A stretch of DNA of 49,714 nucleotides from Porogramme epimiltina (GCA_900155495.1 FTLJ01000630.1:1-49714), one strand, 5' to 3'; numbered from the stretch's first letter, positions 34,804-49,714 are shown. Translations and numbers: made by a program. Notes: generated from the letters alone by a model not told the origin.

Positions 34804-35395
34804 CCTCAGAGGCGGCCAGAAGGCTCGAGGTCGGTGATGCGGGGATAGGAAGGAAGAGTTTGTAGAAAGAGCAGCACGTATTGCCGGCGCCGGGCGAGCT
34901 GCTGAAATATAGACGCCCGGAGAACGAGGCTCATCCGGTTCCGTCAATTCCCATATTTGTGAAGCGAGGTCATGTTTCAAGCGCCCCTCAAATTTCCTTC
35001 CTCTCACCTCTCACCTCTCTTAACCTTCTCCCACCTCACAACATCCTCGTCGACATCTAGGAAGGTGTGTATTGTTCTGTCTTCATACCTTTCCACTTCC
35101 ATGATGTTTTCATTTACTTATCTACATTGTCGGAGCGGGGGTTTCCCTGAATTTGACGACCGCAATATTCCTGACCTTCCATTTCCCGGTGTTCATACAA
35201 CACATTGCTGACGAACGATCTTTTAGGTACCGTTTTAGCGTCCATACACCCCAGGCATTAGTTGGAGTATACGTGGGATAAGGGATTGGTGAGAGGGTTC
35301 AACATCGAAGCGTACCACAACAGCACGTCCTCGCACCTCTCTCGTACGTTATGGCCCTTGTCTCATACATACTCTATCGTAGCACCCCTTCCTTA
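34804..35395. promoter_or_regulatory. Divergent promoter between DnaJ and RCM1 genes, including 5' UTRs
   Basis: The DnaJ gene (minus) and the rRNA methyltransferase (plus) start on either side of this 592-bp region. The DnaJ 5' UTR exon must end at 34803-34804, because its last base is the A of the split ATG. On the plus side, GTACGT at 35345 to CGTAG near 35382 could be a very short 5' UTR intron, which would remove an upstream in-frame ATG at 35351. No convincing heat-shock element array was seen. Confidence 0.45.
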
Positions 35396-37291
35396 ATGAA
35401 CTTTTACTTTGAGGCCGTCACTGTGCTTGATAAGTTGGACGCAAAGAAAGGCTCCATCAAGGGCGTCCTTGCATCTGTCCCCGAAAAGAATAGGAAGCGA
35501 ACGGCTGCCCTTGTTATAGAGACTCTCAAATGTAAGAACATATATCGTTTCGACGTCGACGCTCTCTCTGAGAGTTTTTCTCTCCCGGCACATTTGCATA
35601 CAGACAAGCCGGTCCTCAGTGAAGTCATCGACGCCGCGCAATTGCTCAAACAAGAGAAAAAGCTTTCGTCCCGCAATCTTGCTCTCGTCCTCGTTCATGA
35701 TCTCCTTCTCGCTCGAGGGATTCAAGCAGGGGATGGACCTCTCAAGCAAGCAGTCCTCCGACACCGTACAAGGCTTAGCAGTGAGTTCCAAAGGCTGAAG
35801 ATTAAACACGGCGCAAAGTCGAATGAAGAGCTTGCTCAAACCGACGACTCTAGAGCATGTAAGCGAGCTACTGTAAATATTCGTCAGCCTCTAATTGAAG
35901 TTGTGCAGCATCAATACCTCGATATATCCGAGTCAACCAAACCTGTTGGACAATAGAGGAGGCTCTCAGTACCTTCCATGCTCAGGGATACACACTTGGG
36001 GATCCGCTGTCTTCTCCGTGAGTCTACCCGCATTCTTTGGTCATTCTCCTCTTGCGAATACCGTCTCTGGCATAGCAAATGCTTCAAGCAGGATGAACAC
36101 ATACCCAACCTCCTTGCCTTCCATCCGAGCTCCCGGTTCACAGAAGACCCGCTCTACATTTCTGGCAAAATCATCCTTCAAGACAAAGCTTCATGCTTCC
36201 CCGCGCATATTCTCTCCCCGCCGGCGCACGATAGAGCACTCGTCATCGACGCAACCGCAGCACCAGGCAACAAAACTTCGCATCTATGTGCTATCATGCG
36301 TAATAAGGGCAAGGTACGAATTTGGTGACCTATTCGCCGATACAGGGAGTCTCTGACTTCGTCGTTGCAAGTTGTTCGCGTTTGAGCGCGACCAGAAACG
36401 CTTCAAGACACTAAAGAGCATGCTTGCCAAGGGGCACTGCGAAAATGTAGAGGCCGTGAACGCTGATTTCCTTACCATCTCCCCTACCGACAGTCGCTTT
36501 AACGGCGTCACGCACATGTACGTCGTGCTGCTCCCCATCCCTCTTGTCTCCTGCTGACCCTATGGGCATAGATTGCTGGATCCTTCTTGTAGCGGATCAG
36601 GAATCGTGAACCGGATGGACCACCTCCTCGACAACGGTTAGCTTGCCCTCCCACCAGACCGCGGATTTCTAACGCATACCCCTCACAGAGGACGAGAACG
36701 ACGCAGGGTCTGAGAGGCTGAACAAGCTCGCCGCGTTCCAGTTGAAGATGATCAAGCATGCCATGACCTGTGAGTCCATCGAGCCATACTAAGACTCTTC
36801 CTTCTTCCGATGCTAAGCTTCTATACACAGTCCCGGCAGCCCAACGAATCGTCTACTCAACATGTAGCATTCATGCGGTCGAGAACGAGCACGTCGTCCG
36901 CCAAGCGCTCCAGACCGAGGAGGCGAGTAGCAACGGGTTCCGGCTCGCTCGCCGCGAACAAGTGCTACCAACATGGCATCGACGGGGCATACCCGAAGAG
37001 ATGGACGGAGCGGGTACGTCTGCTGTTACAGCCATTTCACTGTAGCGAAGCTCATTCTCAACCCTCATTATCGCAGATGGCGCAGAGTCCTTGGTGCGCT
37101 GCTCCCCCGGGGAAGACGGCACGAACGGATTCTTCGTCAGCATGTTCGTGCGTTCGAAGGAGGCGGAGGAGCAATGTGTCGATGGCCCCAGTAGTCAGAA
37201 GAGGAAGGCGCCCGATCACGGTGACAACCCCAACCACGGTCCTGCAAAACGGAAGCGGAAGAAGAAAAAAAGCAAACCGGCGAACGAGTGA
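35396..37291 (+). CDS. RCM1: 25S rRNA (cytosine-C5)-methyltransferase, NSUN5/Rcm1 family
   Basis: Eight exons (35396-35858, 35909-36017, 36076-36313, 36372-36517, 36572-36636, 36689-36769, 36831-37013, 37077-37291) join to 499 residues. The enzyme methylates a conserved cytosine of large-subunit rRNA in the nucleolus. The N terminus [20 protein letters not shown] and ALVIETLK block are typical of NSUN5. The SAM-binding motif [13 protein letters not shown] is followed by LFAFERD, motif [12 protein letters not shown] (C325) and motif [15 protein letters not shown] with the presumed catalytic C379. The Lys/Arg-rich tail ([10 protein letters not shown]) fits nucleolar targeting. I chose the ATG at 35396 because homologues start MNFY; an in-frame ATG at 35351 would add 15 residues. 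It diverges from DnaJ and converges on SF1. Confidence 0.94.
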
Positions 37292-37657
37292 CACGCTTTC
37301 TTTCATGAATAGTCTCGTGCATGTAGACTCGATGAATTATTTTATCCCTCGTCGGTACAACATGGCGATACGAGACCTAGTAAGTTACAGGCGGGATGCA
37401 TAGTCCTCGGACGGTGCGGCTGGTTAGGAAGCGGACGCGATGAGTACAAACCCGATCCTCCGGAACCTGGGGTGGTGGTGCGAGACCGGTGGGCCAGGAG
37501 CCGGCTGATGTCACGACACTGTTAGAAGTTAGGAGGGGGGAGAGCTGAGAACCATAGCTGGTTGTGCGAGGAGATCCGTTGCGAGAGGCATCGGATAGGA
37601 TCGATTGCTGGAGAGAGAAGGGAGAGTGGTGCGAGGGAAGGCGAGGCTATCGTGCGA
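37292..37657. other. Convergent 3' spacer between RCM1 and SF1 genes
   Basis: This 366-bp spacer is shared by two converging 3' ends. No gene, repeat or hairpin stood out. Confidence 0.45.
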
Positions 37658-39494
37658 CTAGTGAGCGGGAGCGCTGAGCTGCTGAGAGTACTGGTTCTGG
37701 TAGTACTGGGCGTAGCCTGCGCCGTAGTCCTGCGACTGTCCCTGCTGGTAGTATCCGCCAGATCCCTGCTGTTGCTGCTGCTGATCGTACCCTGGCTGGC
37801 CACCGTTCCACCCTTGGCCACCGCCACCGCTGTACCCGCCACCGGGGCCACCGCCGTAGCCGTTGAAGGAGCCCTGTGGAGGCCGGAAGTTGCCCTGAGG
37901 GTTAGCGTTGTGTGAACTGCTCTGCCAGACCTCGGGCCGGCGCCACGGAGGGACGTTTGAGCCTCCTCCAGCCACGTCGTGCCCTCCACCATTCCACCTC
38001 CTCCCGTCTCCACCGGAACCCTTCCCGGTTTCGCCGAGCTCCTCCATCAGAGAGGCGTACTCCGAGTCGAAACCACCTTTCATCATGGCGGGAGGTCCAT
38101 GCGATGCGTTCGGGTCCCTGTTGACGGTACAGTCACGGGCCATGTGACCGGCGCTGCCGCAGACTCGACAGATGATGTTGGCTGTAAAGTTGCGCTGCTC
38201 TGGACAGTCGTACTTGCGATGTCCAATACCACCGCAGTTTTGGCATATCTGGTTCTCGTCGTCGCGGAGGGTACCGTTCAATGCGGCAAGTTCACGAAGC
38301 TGGTTGCGCTTATGGTCGTTTTGGCCTTCAGGAGTCGACGCAGCCTAGGGAGATTTATCAGTCCTGACCTCGAACATAGGCAACAACATGAACCCACCGT
38401 TTCGATGACTTTGTTGATTAACTTGACACATGAGGCGACTTTGTCGTCAGTGTCAGCAGTAACGAGACAGTGAAGATCCTCTTCAGCGTCCTCAGCATAC
38501 TGTTCTGGCCTAGCCTTGCCCTCCTTGACACTGCCCTTGCCACGGATACTAATCTTGGCACCACTCTCTCGCTCCATCTTCTTCAAGCTGTTACCGCGAG
38601 GGCCCACGAGGAGACCGAAGAAGTTAATCTCGGGGAACTCCTTAACTGGGATGTAGACTTTCTCGGAGGGACGCTGAGAACGCTTCATCTGGTGATACTC
38701 GACGGGCGGCCGGAAGTTGGGATCATTCTTCATAGCACGATCGACGAGCCTGATCCGCTCTTCTTCCAACTTCTTCCGGTAACGAACCTCACGAGTGTTT
38801 GTACGGCGACCATGGGCATCATAAGTCGGGGGAGGGGAAGGAGAGCTATGACACGAGATGAAGAAAGTAACGGAGAGATACAGCACAAACTTACCGCTCG
38901 CGTTCAGGGGGGACGAAATCATTAAGACGAAGCTTGCGGTTGATCTCTTCCAGCCGGAGGTGAATGGCATAGTTGTCGAGGTGAGCCTGAGAGACACCAT
39001 TTGCGTTGATGGCGGTGGGAAGACCGGGAATTTCGGCCTTGGCGTCTCCCCAACGACTACGTCGCTTCCGAGGAGCATTAGGGTCAGTAGCTAAAGTGAG
39101 ACGATTAATGGTGTGTTAGTGAATAGCTCTATGTCAGTGATTTCGCCGAACAGCCACGCCCGAAGACAGTCACCGACGCAACGCAAACCAACGAGCAGTG
39201 GAGGATATGATGAGTTCACCGGAGAAGTATCTACACTTACCGGCTGCGCTAGAAGGAGGGGTGTCGCGGTCAAACCGCGAGCTCTCTCTGTCGTTTTGTG
39301 GCTGAGGGCGGGGATAAGCGGAGGGTGAAGGCTGAGCAAGCTGTGGAGGAGCTGATTCTTCAACAGGTACGGGGCCAAACCTGCGACGTTGACCCAAGGG
39401 TACTATGTGACTGTCAGCATCAATATCAGGTTGTATGAAAAGAAGACGCACTCTCGTTAGTGCCCGTAACCTCGCGTGTCGCCGGCCTCCACAT
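37658..39494 (-). CDS. MSL5: Branchpoint-binding protein SF1/BBP
   Basis: Exons 39494-39452, 39402-39241, 39090-38895, 38845-38398 and 38344-37658 join to 511 residues. SF1/BBP binds the intron branchpoint in the earliest spliceosomal complex. The U2AF-ligand motif is present as [10 protein letters not shown] with Trp82, followed by the helix-hairpin block ([31 protein letters not shown], with the SPSP phosphorylation motif). The KH-QUA2 domain starts at [13 protein letters not shown] and holds the [14 protein letters not shown]-gripping loop. Two CCHC zinc knuckles follow, [14 protein letters not shown] and [14 protein letters not shown]. The tail is Gly/Gln/Tyr-rich with a short poly-Gln run. 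It lies 273 bp from the XPB start on the opposite strand. Its presence fits a genome with dense, short introns. Confidence 0.95.
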
Positions 39495-39767
39495 TGCGCA
39501 AGGATGATTCGGTGATGAGGAGATGGAAGATTTGGTGCAAGACGGAAAGACAGGCAGCGGTCCTTGGCGGGACAAGGGTTGGGTTTTCAAACTCCGCCGG
39601 AATGCTGACTAATATGGTAATTACTTGGTGGCGGACCCGAGAGCTGCTCCGCGTCTGACTTGTACTGACGGCTCTTCCGTCGTCCACCACCACCCTAGAC
39701 GTCTTGTGTCTTGCTAGCTATCCCAGAGGCCGCTCGCAGCACCTGTACGGACAAGCTATACCTGAAT
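39495..39767. promoter_or_regulatory. Divergent (bidirectional) promoter of SF1/BBP and XPB
   Basis: Only 273 bp separate the start codons of two divergently transcribed essential genes, one for splicing and one for transcription/repair, so they must share regulatory DNA and probably a nucleosome-free region. No TATA box was seen. Confidence 0.55.
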
Positions 39768-43276
<3,509 letters not shown>

Positions 43277-43907
43277 CCTTTTCCTTTTTCTCCTCCCCTT
43301 TCCTCTCTCTTCTTCCCACCTCCCCCCCTCCTCGAAATCTTTCACCTCAGCCTCTCGGCCCTCCCTCCCACTTACAAAGTCCAGAGTTCTGTCACAGTGT
43401 GGTTTGGCGTCGGGCATTGCTTAGTGAGGTGTGGGGGCCTCGCCGAGCGGAGATCGTCGCGTTGACTCACACCGGAGAAGCTCGCGCATAGGGGATCAGC
43501 GCGCGCGGCGCCAGCGGCCGACCACAAGCTATGCACGCTCGGGATTGGGTGGGGAGAGGGGCAAGAGGGGGTGTGGGGCGACGATGCTCCGGCGAGGACG
43601 GGTGGACGGGTCATGCACGCCTCGGACTGTATTGTGTAGTGTAGACGCCCGTTAATCAGTGACGCACGTACGCCGTCCGCTTCGGAACCTCACCCCACCT
43701 CCCACCCCGCGCCCGCCCGCTCGGAGGCGCGGGCTTGCTGCGCGAAGCCCGTCCGTCGTCTCGACTTTGCAGCGAGCGCCGCCGTTCGAACCGCCCCGGG
43801 TTTCGTGGCCTTCGCGGGGGGCGAGGCCTGACGCAACGCGCACGCGCCCTGCTGTCTTTGCTTCGCGCGCGCGTGTGCGGGGCGAGCCGCCTCCGGCGCA
43901 GCCCGAA

Positions 43908-43925
43908 TTCTTCTTCTTCTTCTTC
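43908..43925 (+). repeat. (TTC)6 microsatellite
   Basis: Six perfect TTC units lie in the gene-free region downstream of XPB. This is a simple-sequence repeat and a probable length polymorphism. Confidence 0.9.
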
Positions 43926-44058
43926 GACGGGCACTCACACATCTGTCCGTGCACTCGCTGGCTACTACGTCCGTGTGCGAGTGCCCGTCGCGCGCGTCCC
44001 CCCGCGCCTCCGCCCCCGCCCGCCGTTCCCTCCCTCCATGGCACTCTGCACCCGCCCC

Positions 44059-44079
44059 GTCCGAATTGTAAATTCGGAC
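44059..44079. repeat. Perfect 9-bp inverted repeat with 3-nt spacer
   Basis: GTCCGAATT and its exact reverse complement AATTCGGAC are separated by GTA. It lies in otherwise GC-rich non-coding DNA, so the AT-rich core stands out. It could be a dimeric transcription factor site or a small hairpin; no function is shown. Confidence 0.75.
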
Positions 44080-47000
44080 CGGGGAATTTGAGCTTCGCCC
44101 GCCGCCGCCCTCAAGTTCGCGCCGCGCCGTGCGGCACACGGCAAACCACAGTTGTGGGTCCCACCACTGCCGGCCGGCGCGGGGCGAGGCAAGGGGGGAG
44201 CCTCGCGAGTCGCACGGCCGCTGCGGCGAGACTCGGGCGGGGCAGATATCGATGCGGCGCCGTACGTATACGCGTGTCGCCGCCCAGTTACGCGTCGCGT
44301 CGCGACTCGTGCGCGCTCCCCACCTCCCCCTCTCCTCCCCACCCCTCCCGCGCCGGTCTTGGGTGGGTGGGAGCTGGACCGTTGGAGGGCGTTGGTTCCT
44401 ACGTAACGATCGTGGTTCGCCTTCAGGGCCCGACGCGGCTCCACGCGTGTCGCCGGCCATCCCGCGGGGACTGCGTGCCAACTTACTTTTACTTATCCCA
44501 TCTCGTCAGGGGCGGGCCAGGGCGAGCGCGGCACTCGCTCAATGCAACGCTAACTTTGTCGGCGCTGTGCACCACCCATGATCATTCTGCGTGGATGGAG
44601 GGACGCCACGATCTTTCACGATCTTTTTTATCTCTATCTTTTTCCGCGATAGGGTCCTCCGAGCACTGGCCCCGCGGGCTGCGCCTCGCAGAAGGCCGGC
44701 TACGCGTCGCAGCTGCCCCGCCGCGGTTTCGCTACGCTGAGAACGGACGGATCGTACACACGGGCTGCGGTTAGCAAGCAGGACCGCGCGTCGTGCACGG
44801 ACCACCAGCAGGTGCCAGGTGCACATCGCGCGAGGATGCGCCCCGGTGTCCACCAGCACCAAAGACGCACGCCCGACGTTCTCGGAAGCGACATGCGTGC
44901 TCGAGCCTGAATGACCGTCACCCGACTCCGCGCGCCGCGCGCCAGAGCGGGGACAGACAGGGAGGGACAGGACGTGCGCCCCGCCGCCGGCAGCGAGCCC
45001 GGCGCCGTGTAACCCGGGCCGCATCTCGTCTCCCGCGCACCGCACAAATGACATTGATCGCACAAATGTGCAGTGTCCGAGCTCGCGTGGGGAGGGGGGG
45101 GGAAGGCCAAGCGATCTCACGTTGCGAATCTGTGATTTTCCTTGGTCCTGGGGGGACGGAGAGTGGGCGGATTTGCAAATATTGGCACGCGCGGAGGTGG
45201 CGAGTGCGCGAAAGGCGGGGCTCCTGTGTACCTCAGGGCTGGTTGGTTGGAGATGGAATTTGGCTCTCTGATCACAAGTTAGGGAGGCCGTTGCGGCGGT
45301 GCACACCCAAACCTGCAAGCTTCAAGCTTCTAGTTGCAAATGCACGTCGTCGTTGTCTTCGTCGCGGCCGCCCATCAGCGCGCTCCCGCGCCGACGGCCA
45401 CGTTGGTTTGATTACGACCGACGACTTGGACGCGCGGGCGGGGGTGGCTGGCTGGTCGCGAGACCGCACGTCCGGATGGGGATAACGCTTCGTCGGCGGC
45501 GGTAGCGGTAGCGGCGGCGGCGGCGGCGCAGGAAGTTGGGTTGCGCGTCCGAGCGCAAGGGGCCGCCCGTAGCGAGTGCGTACGTCCGTGCGGGGCTTCT
45601 GGGCTGGTAGGGGAGCGCGCAGAGGAACCTCGGTGATGACTGTAGGTGGCTGACCATGAGTGAGCACTACAGTACATACCGTAAGCGTTGGGCATGCATA
45701 CTTGACTAGTACGTATGGGTCGCCGGCGGCACGTCGTCGCGCGCCAAGGGGGTGCTTGGGGCCGCCCCGCCGCTACTCGTTTCAAATTCATCTGGCTCGT
45801 CGTCGAATTCGGCTGCGCGCGCGGGTGGATCGGTGCGGGCCCACGTATCGACGAGGTCCTTATTTCATTTGTATTTCGCCCTCCCGTATCGGGCGCGTGG
45901 ATCTCAGAAGGGGTTCGCCCCTGGTGAAACCTTCGCTGGAGTGGGGGGGTCGCGGTCGCGGTCGCGTCGGCACGCCTGGCCCTCTGGATGGCGTAGAGGT
46001 GCGGACGCGCGAGAGGCGGGCGCGGTCCGCGGAAAATCGGAGGGCTCGCCCCCGCGGTGGAAAAAAATAAGTATATGCGTGCTAGCGGCGGCGCCTTTGC
46101 GCACTGGGGCGGGGACGCCGTCGCACAGAGTCGCCACCACCAGGAGTTCCCCACCGTGCGCCGGGGCCGCAGATCAGCGACGTCACACACGCGCGCGCAC
46201 GTAGACGACGGGGGTTTGGCTTCCCACAGAACCCGAGAAAGCCGCTGGGGTGGCGGGGAGAGGCGCGGGGGCGCATGCATGGAAGGGGCGGAGGGACGGC
46301 TCTAGTGGACGCTTCTCACTCCCGTCGGAGCGGCGGGGGTGGTGATGCAGATGCACTGCACAGTGAAGTGAGCCCTCGACGCCGAAGCAGAAGCACCGCG
46401 CCGCGGCGAGCGGGACGCCTGCGGACGCCCATTATGGGCCCCGCTCTAATGGGAGCAGTGGTGGCAGTGGGAAGGAGGCCGGTGCGCGTTGGAGTCGACG
46501 CGCCTGCGAGCACACCCGCGTCGCGGTTCTAGCGATTTTGCGGAATCCACCCGACGCGGGGTGCTCGTTCTAATGCAAGCCACCGACGCCGTCGTGCAGG
46601 CGGAGCTCCGCGCAGCCGTGATATCGCCGGTCTGGTAGCACGTTGCTGGACGAGCGACTTGATTCAGGGTGTGTGTGGTTTGGCGGCGATGATCGCGCGC
46701 ATGTAGAGATATCATCGAGGGTGGAGCGCAGGCCCATCTCTTACGGCGTCCAGAAGAGATGGACGGGCATGGGCAAGGCGACGACGCGCTGCGGAGGGCA
46801 TTGGCACGCGGCGGGGCGATAGGTGCTGGTGCGCCGTGCTCGTCGTTCCATGTGCGAGTGAAACGTTGAATGGTGATCGCGAACCTTGCGAGGACGGCGA
46901 TGGAGACGCGTAGGTGGTCGTGGATGGAGATCGGCGGTGTCCGCGGAGGGCGAGCAGGCTGCAGGACGAGGGCTTCGCGCTGAACTCTGTCTGGAGGGAT

Positions 47001-48431
47001 GTGTCAGCCTGGATCGGGGTGCGCTGCTGCAGCTCGCTTGCGCTCCGGGGTGGGAGAATCTTCGATTGGGCTCCACAACCGCCGGGGAGGGGGTGTGCTC
47101 GGGCGACAGGCGGGCGGCAGATGGAGAGGAGCTCGAAGGGGGCCTCGTTCGCTCGCTCGGGCGCGGAGGAGAGATCAATGATGCAACGGACGGCGGACGT
47201 GCCTGCGGGGGGAAGCTGGCCGGCGCGCCTCGTCGTCCGTCCAGCCCGAGGAGAAGTGTCGGAGGGGGCGATCAAAGTTTGGGCGCGGGCCCGTGCTCGG
47301 CTCGCCGCGGGCGCGCGAGCGATCCCAGAGCCCCAATCCACAGCAATCGGCCGCTGGCGCCCTCGCTGGCCAGTCGCCACGCACGCCTCCTGGGGGCTGG
47401 GGCGCTGCGCGAGGCTGATTAGGGCCCCTCCGTGCGCACCGGAGCAGAGCGCGTCGTCGCGTACAGCACAGCGCCGGCCCGCCGTGGGCGCGGCGAGCAG
47501 CGACGACGGGTGCCGACGTCTGGAGGGAGACAGGGGGGAAGGGAGGATCTTCGGTGTGCACCGTGTGCGCCTGCGAGTGCGGTGGCGGACTGGCCGGGAT
47601 CCACAGGCGGTCAGGCTCGCGAGCGGCCAGCGCCGTTTCCCGCGGAGAACCCCCCCGAGCCCGATGCCATCCGCCCTCGCTCGGGCGCGGGGCGAACGGA
47701 GACGCCCGCCCCGAGGCGTCGGCCACGCCGATGGATGGCGGCATGGCCCACGCGGCGGTGACGCGCAAAGGGCGATTCCGAACCGTTTCAGCTCAGAGTC
47801 GAACACCTGCTCGGGTGCGTTCCTAGGCAATCGCGGTCGCGGGCGACGGGCGACGGACGACGGGCGTGCTCGCGGTGCAGCCCGCCGCCCCCGCCACGCC
47901 CGCTGCGTTCCTGGCCATGGCCATGCACCCCGCGCCCGCGCGCCCCGCGCCCTCTGTCGAGGTCCTGGCTGCCGCAGCCCAGCATCGACTTTGTCGGCGA
48001 CGCGGTGCGCCCGGCACAGCGCGGCGAGGATTGGCTGCTGATGATCGCGCCGCTGATGATGGAGGCCGCCCACGGGGACGACACCCGGGAGCGCTGTGAA
48101 ACGGGCCCGCGGGTATGCCATCGAGGCTCGCCAGGCCCCGCACGGCCGCTGGAACGGGCGGGAGGGCGGGGGAGGGCAGCGCTGCAGGCTGCAGCGGCGG
48201 AGAGCCTGATCGACGCATGCACCGCCATCAAAATGGACAACCGCCCCGGCAAATGTCGAAATAGCCTGGCTCGCATTAACGCAGGTCTTCCCCCCTGGTC
48301 TCCCGGCGTCTATCCATCTCTCTCTTAAGCTCCCTCCTTCGCACCCGCCTGCCACCGACTCCGCACCGCCCTCCCCGCCGATCACGACGTCTTCCCCGCC
48401 CCCAGCTCCCGCCCTGCCGTCCCAGCCCCCC

Positions 48432-49428
48432 ATGTCCTCCAAGCGCGGCCGCAAGCGCAACGACAACCTCCCCCCCAACCGCGCCAGAGACGTCCAGAGA
48501 GCGTTCCGTGCCAGGAGGGCCGCACATCTCGAGGTGTGTATTGTATCATAGATCTGTCGATCCCCTCCCCCTCCTCATCCCATCTCCGAAGGCCCTCGAG
48601 AACCGCGTCGCAGAGCTAGAAGAAGAGAACAACGCCCTTCGCGCCGCCCTCAGCCTCCCCCCGGCCAATCGCCCGGCCCTCGGCAAGGGCCCGACCGGAA
48701 AGGACAAGCCCAAGCCTAATCCTGGCAAATCCAACGACGGTCAGCAAGGTCTCGCTGCCGTCCTCTCCACCATGGCCACCACCAGCGGATCGATGGCGCC
48801 CACCAGTCGCACCGAGTCACCGCTTTCCACCGGCTCCGCCAGCGGCCAGTCCATGTCCCCAGACCCAATAGGCCCAGGTCTGTCCCTTCCACAAACCTCT
48901 CCACCAAACTCGCTCGACCCCTCAGCGTGGAACGACCCCCTCTTCGGCGACAAAGACTCGGATCGCTCCATGGGCTCGACAAACTTCAACCTCCCCACGT
49001 CCACCTCCCACAACTCCCCTTTCCCCCAAATCCCGCGATCGGCCGCCTCGGACATCTTCAGCTCAGGCTCAGGCTTCCCCGGGTCGGACGACAAGTCGTT
49101 TGGATACCTCCCACCAGACGAGCGGCGCACCTTCAACGGGTACTCGCATCTGCTCTCCGGCCACCCCTCCACGCAGTCATCACTACCGCCATCACTACAA
49201 TCGGGCGGCGACGAGTCGGGGCTGCCCTCGTTCCTGCAGCGGCGCGCGCTGACCGAGCCCGACAACTTTCGGACGCTGCTCCAGATGGCCCAAGTGAGCA
49301 CCCAAAACGGCCTGCAGACCCCCGCGCCGCGCATGTCCGCGAACGCGCTGCTCAACGTCGTCGACGCGCCGCTTTCGGAGTTCGATCTCCCTGGCGGCGC
49401 GGAGCGGAGATATCCCCGGTTGCACTAG
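48432..49428 (+). CDS. bZIP transcription factor
   Basis: Exons 48432-48533 and 48592-49428 (58-nt intron, GTGTGT...CCGAAG) give 312 residues. The basic region is NRARDVQRAFRARR (an N-x7-R/K type DNA-contact helix with QRAFR, as in fungal AP-1-like factors). The intron falls exactly between the basic region and the zipper heptads, ALENRVAELEEENNALRAAL. The rest is Ser/Pro/Gly-rich and disordered, with a conserved-looking acidic/hydrophobic tail (SANALLNVVDAPLSEFDLPG) that could be an activation segment. No Cys-rich redox domain of the Yap1/Pap1 kind is visible, so oxidative-stress control cannot be claimed. The start MSSKRGRKRND at 48432 follows a pyrimidine-rich leader. Confidence 0.92.
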
Positions 49429-49714
49429 ACGTCGCGTGTTCCGCGGCTCTGGAGACCACCATGACGGGGGTGTGCCCTCGACATGCTCCGAGCCCTCCGT
49501 TGGCGAGGCGCCCCTGCCCAAGGCGCATTCCCATGGCCGTCGTAGAAACTTCTCACTTTCGGGATCCTCTGGGCCGCAGCCTGTCTCCTATGTATCGCTA
49601 TTCTAGCCTCGTCGCCGCATTCCCCTCTCATCATCCCCACCCCTACCCCACCCCCTCCCCCCTCCCCCCCCCCCCTTCCCCGCCCATCTCCCCCTCCCCC
49701 CCCCCTCTCCCCCC
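49429..49714. other. bZIP 3' region ending in a C-rich low-complexity tract
   Basis: After the bZIP stop there is about 190 bp of ordinary sequence and then, from about 49619 to the window end, almost pure C with scattered T and A. The minus strand there has long G runs able to form G-quadruplexes. It is not a canonical fungal telomere repeat (no regular CCCTAA). Confidence 0.7.

Larger units (their letters stand above)
43277..48431. other. 5.2-kb GC-rich region with no credible gene
   Basis: This is the longest gene-free stretch of the window. Both strands carry many overlapping open frames of 80-590 residues, but their translations are Arg/Ala/Pro/Gly-rich, change identity with frame, show no domain, and lack conserved splice-linked partners. 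The largest (46712-48478, minus) runs antisense across the first bZIP exon. Local features are a (TTC)6 tract (43908-43925), an inverted repeat (44059-44079), a CACGATCTTT tandem near 44609-44629, a GGTCGC triple repeat near 45949-45966 and GCG/GGC runs near 45500-45530. It may hold a long bZIP promoter/5' UTR, a non-coding transcript, or an unrecognised fast-evolving gene. Confidence 0.5.

Noticed and set aside
35351..35395. Upstream ATG (MALVSYILYRSTPSL) as the RCM1 start
   Set aside because: Family members begin at MNFY, and the segment overlaps a possible short 5' UTR intron; it cannot be fully excluded.
43659..44774. 371-codon open frame on the plus strand downstream of XPB
   Set aside because: Low-complexity Arg/Pro/Ser/Ala composition, no recognisable motif, and equally long overlapping frames on the other strand.
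46712..48478. 588-codon open frame on the minus strand
   Set aside because: It is Arg/Pro/Ser/Ala-rich without any domain, runs antisense over the first bZIP exon, and is matched by long frames on the opposite strand; this is a GC-content artefact.

Overview
This is nuclear DNA from a filamentous basidiomycete, most likely an Agaricomycete (the class is inferred). The genes carry many very short introns (mostly about 50-70 nt, GTNNGT...YAG), coding DNA is GC-rich, intergenic spacers are compact and often divergent, and two HET-domain genes are present. No rRNA, tRNA, CRISPR array or transposon could be supported. Exon junctions were placed by eye from splice consensus and family conservation; for every gene where all exons were placed, the joined exons give a length divisible by three and an uninterrupted frame.

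Layout. 0-12 kb holds housekeeping genes: the 3' end of an alpha/beta hydrolase, a bHLH transcription factor with a very long loop, clamp-loader subunit RFC3 (10 exons), trehalose-6-phosphate synthase TPS1, and a BSD2/NDFIP-type membrane adaptor for NEDD4/Rsp5 ubiquitin ligases. 13-29 kb is the accessory block: two paralogous HET-domain genes (13.1-15.1 and 26.2-28.7 kb, same strand, same intron position) enclose a full-size ABCC/YOR1-like transporter of about 42 exons and a divergently transcribed C2-domain protein resembling fungal ingression proteins. 29-43 kb returns to core genes: a SUN-domain nuclear envelope protein, a class A DnaJ/Hsp40 with a CaaX-like end, the 25S rRNA methyltransferase RCM1/NSUN5, branchpoint-binding SF1/BBP, and the TFIIH helicase XPB/SSL2, which shares a 273-bp divergent promoter with SF1. 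43.3-48.4 kb is a 5-kb GC-rich stretch with no credible gene, ahead of a bZIP transcription factor near the right edge.

The most interesting signals are in gene architecture. The DnaJ start codon is split by an intron, and its HPD motif is completed by a 6-nt microexon. The ABC transporter has two 7-nt microexons (one inside Walker A) and a 16-nt exon encoding the second Walker B. The only PPxY ubiquitin-ligase-binding motif of the BSD2-like adaptor is created by removing an in-frame, stop-free 123-nt intron. The HET pair shares a C-terminal region that I cannot assign to a known domain.
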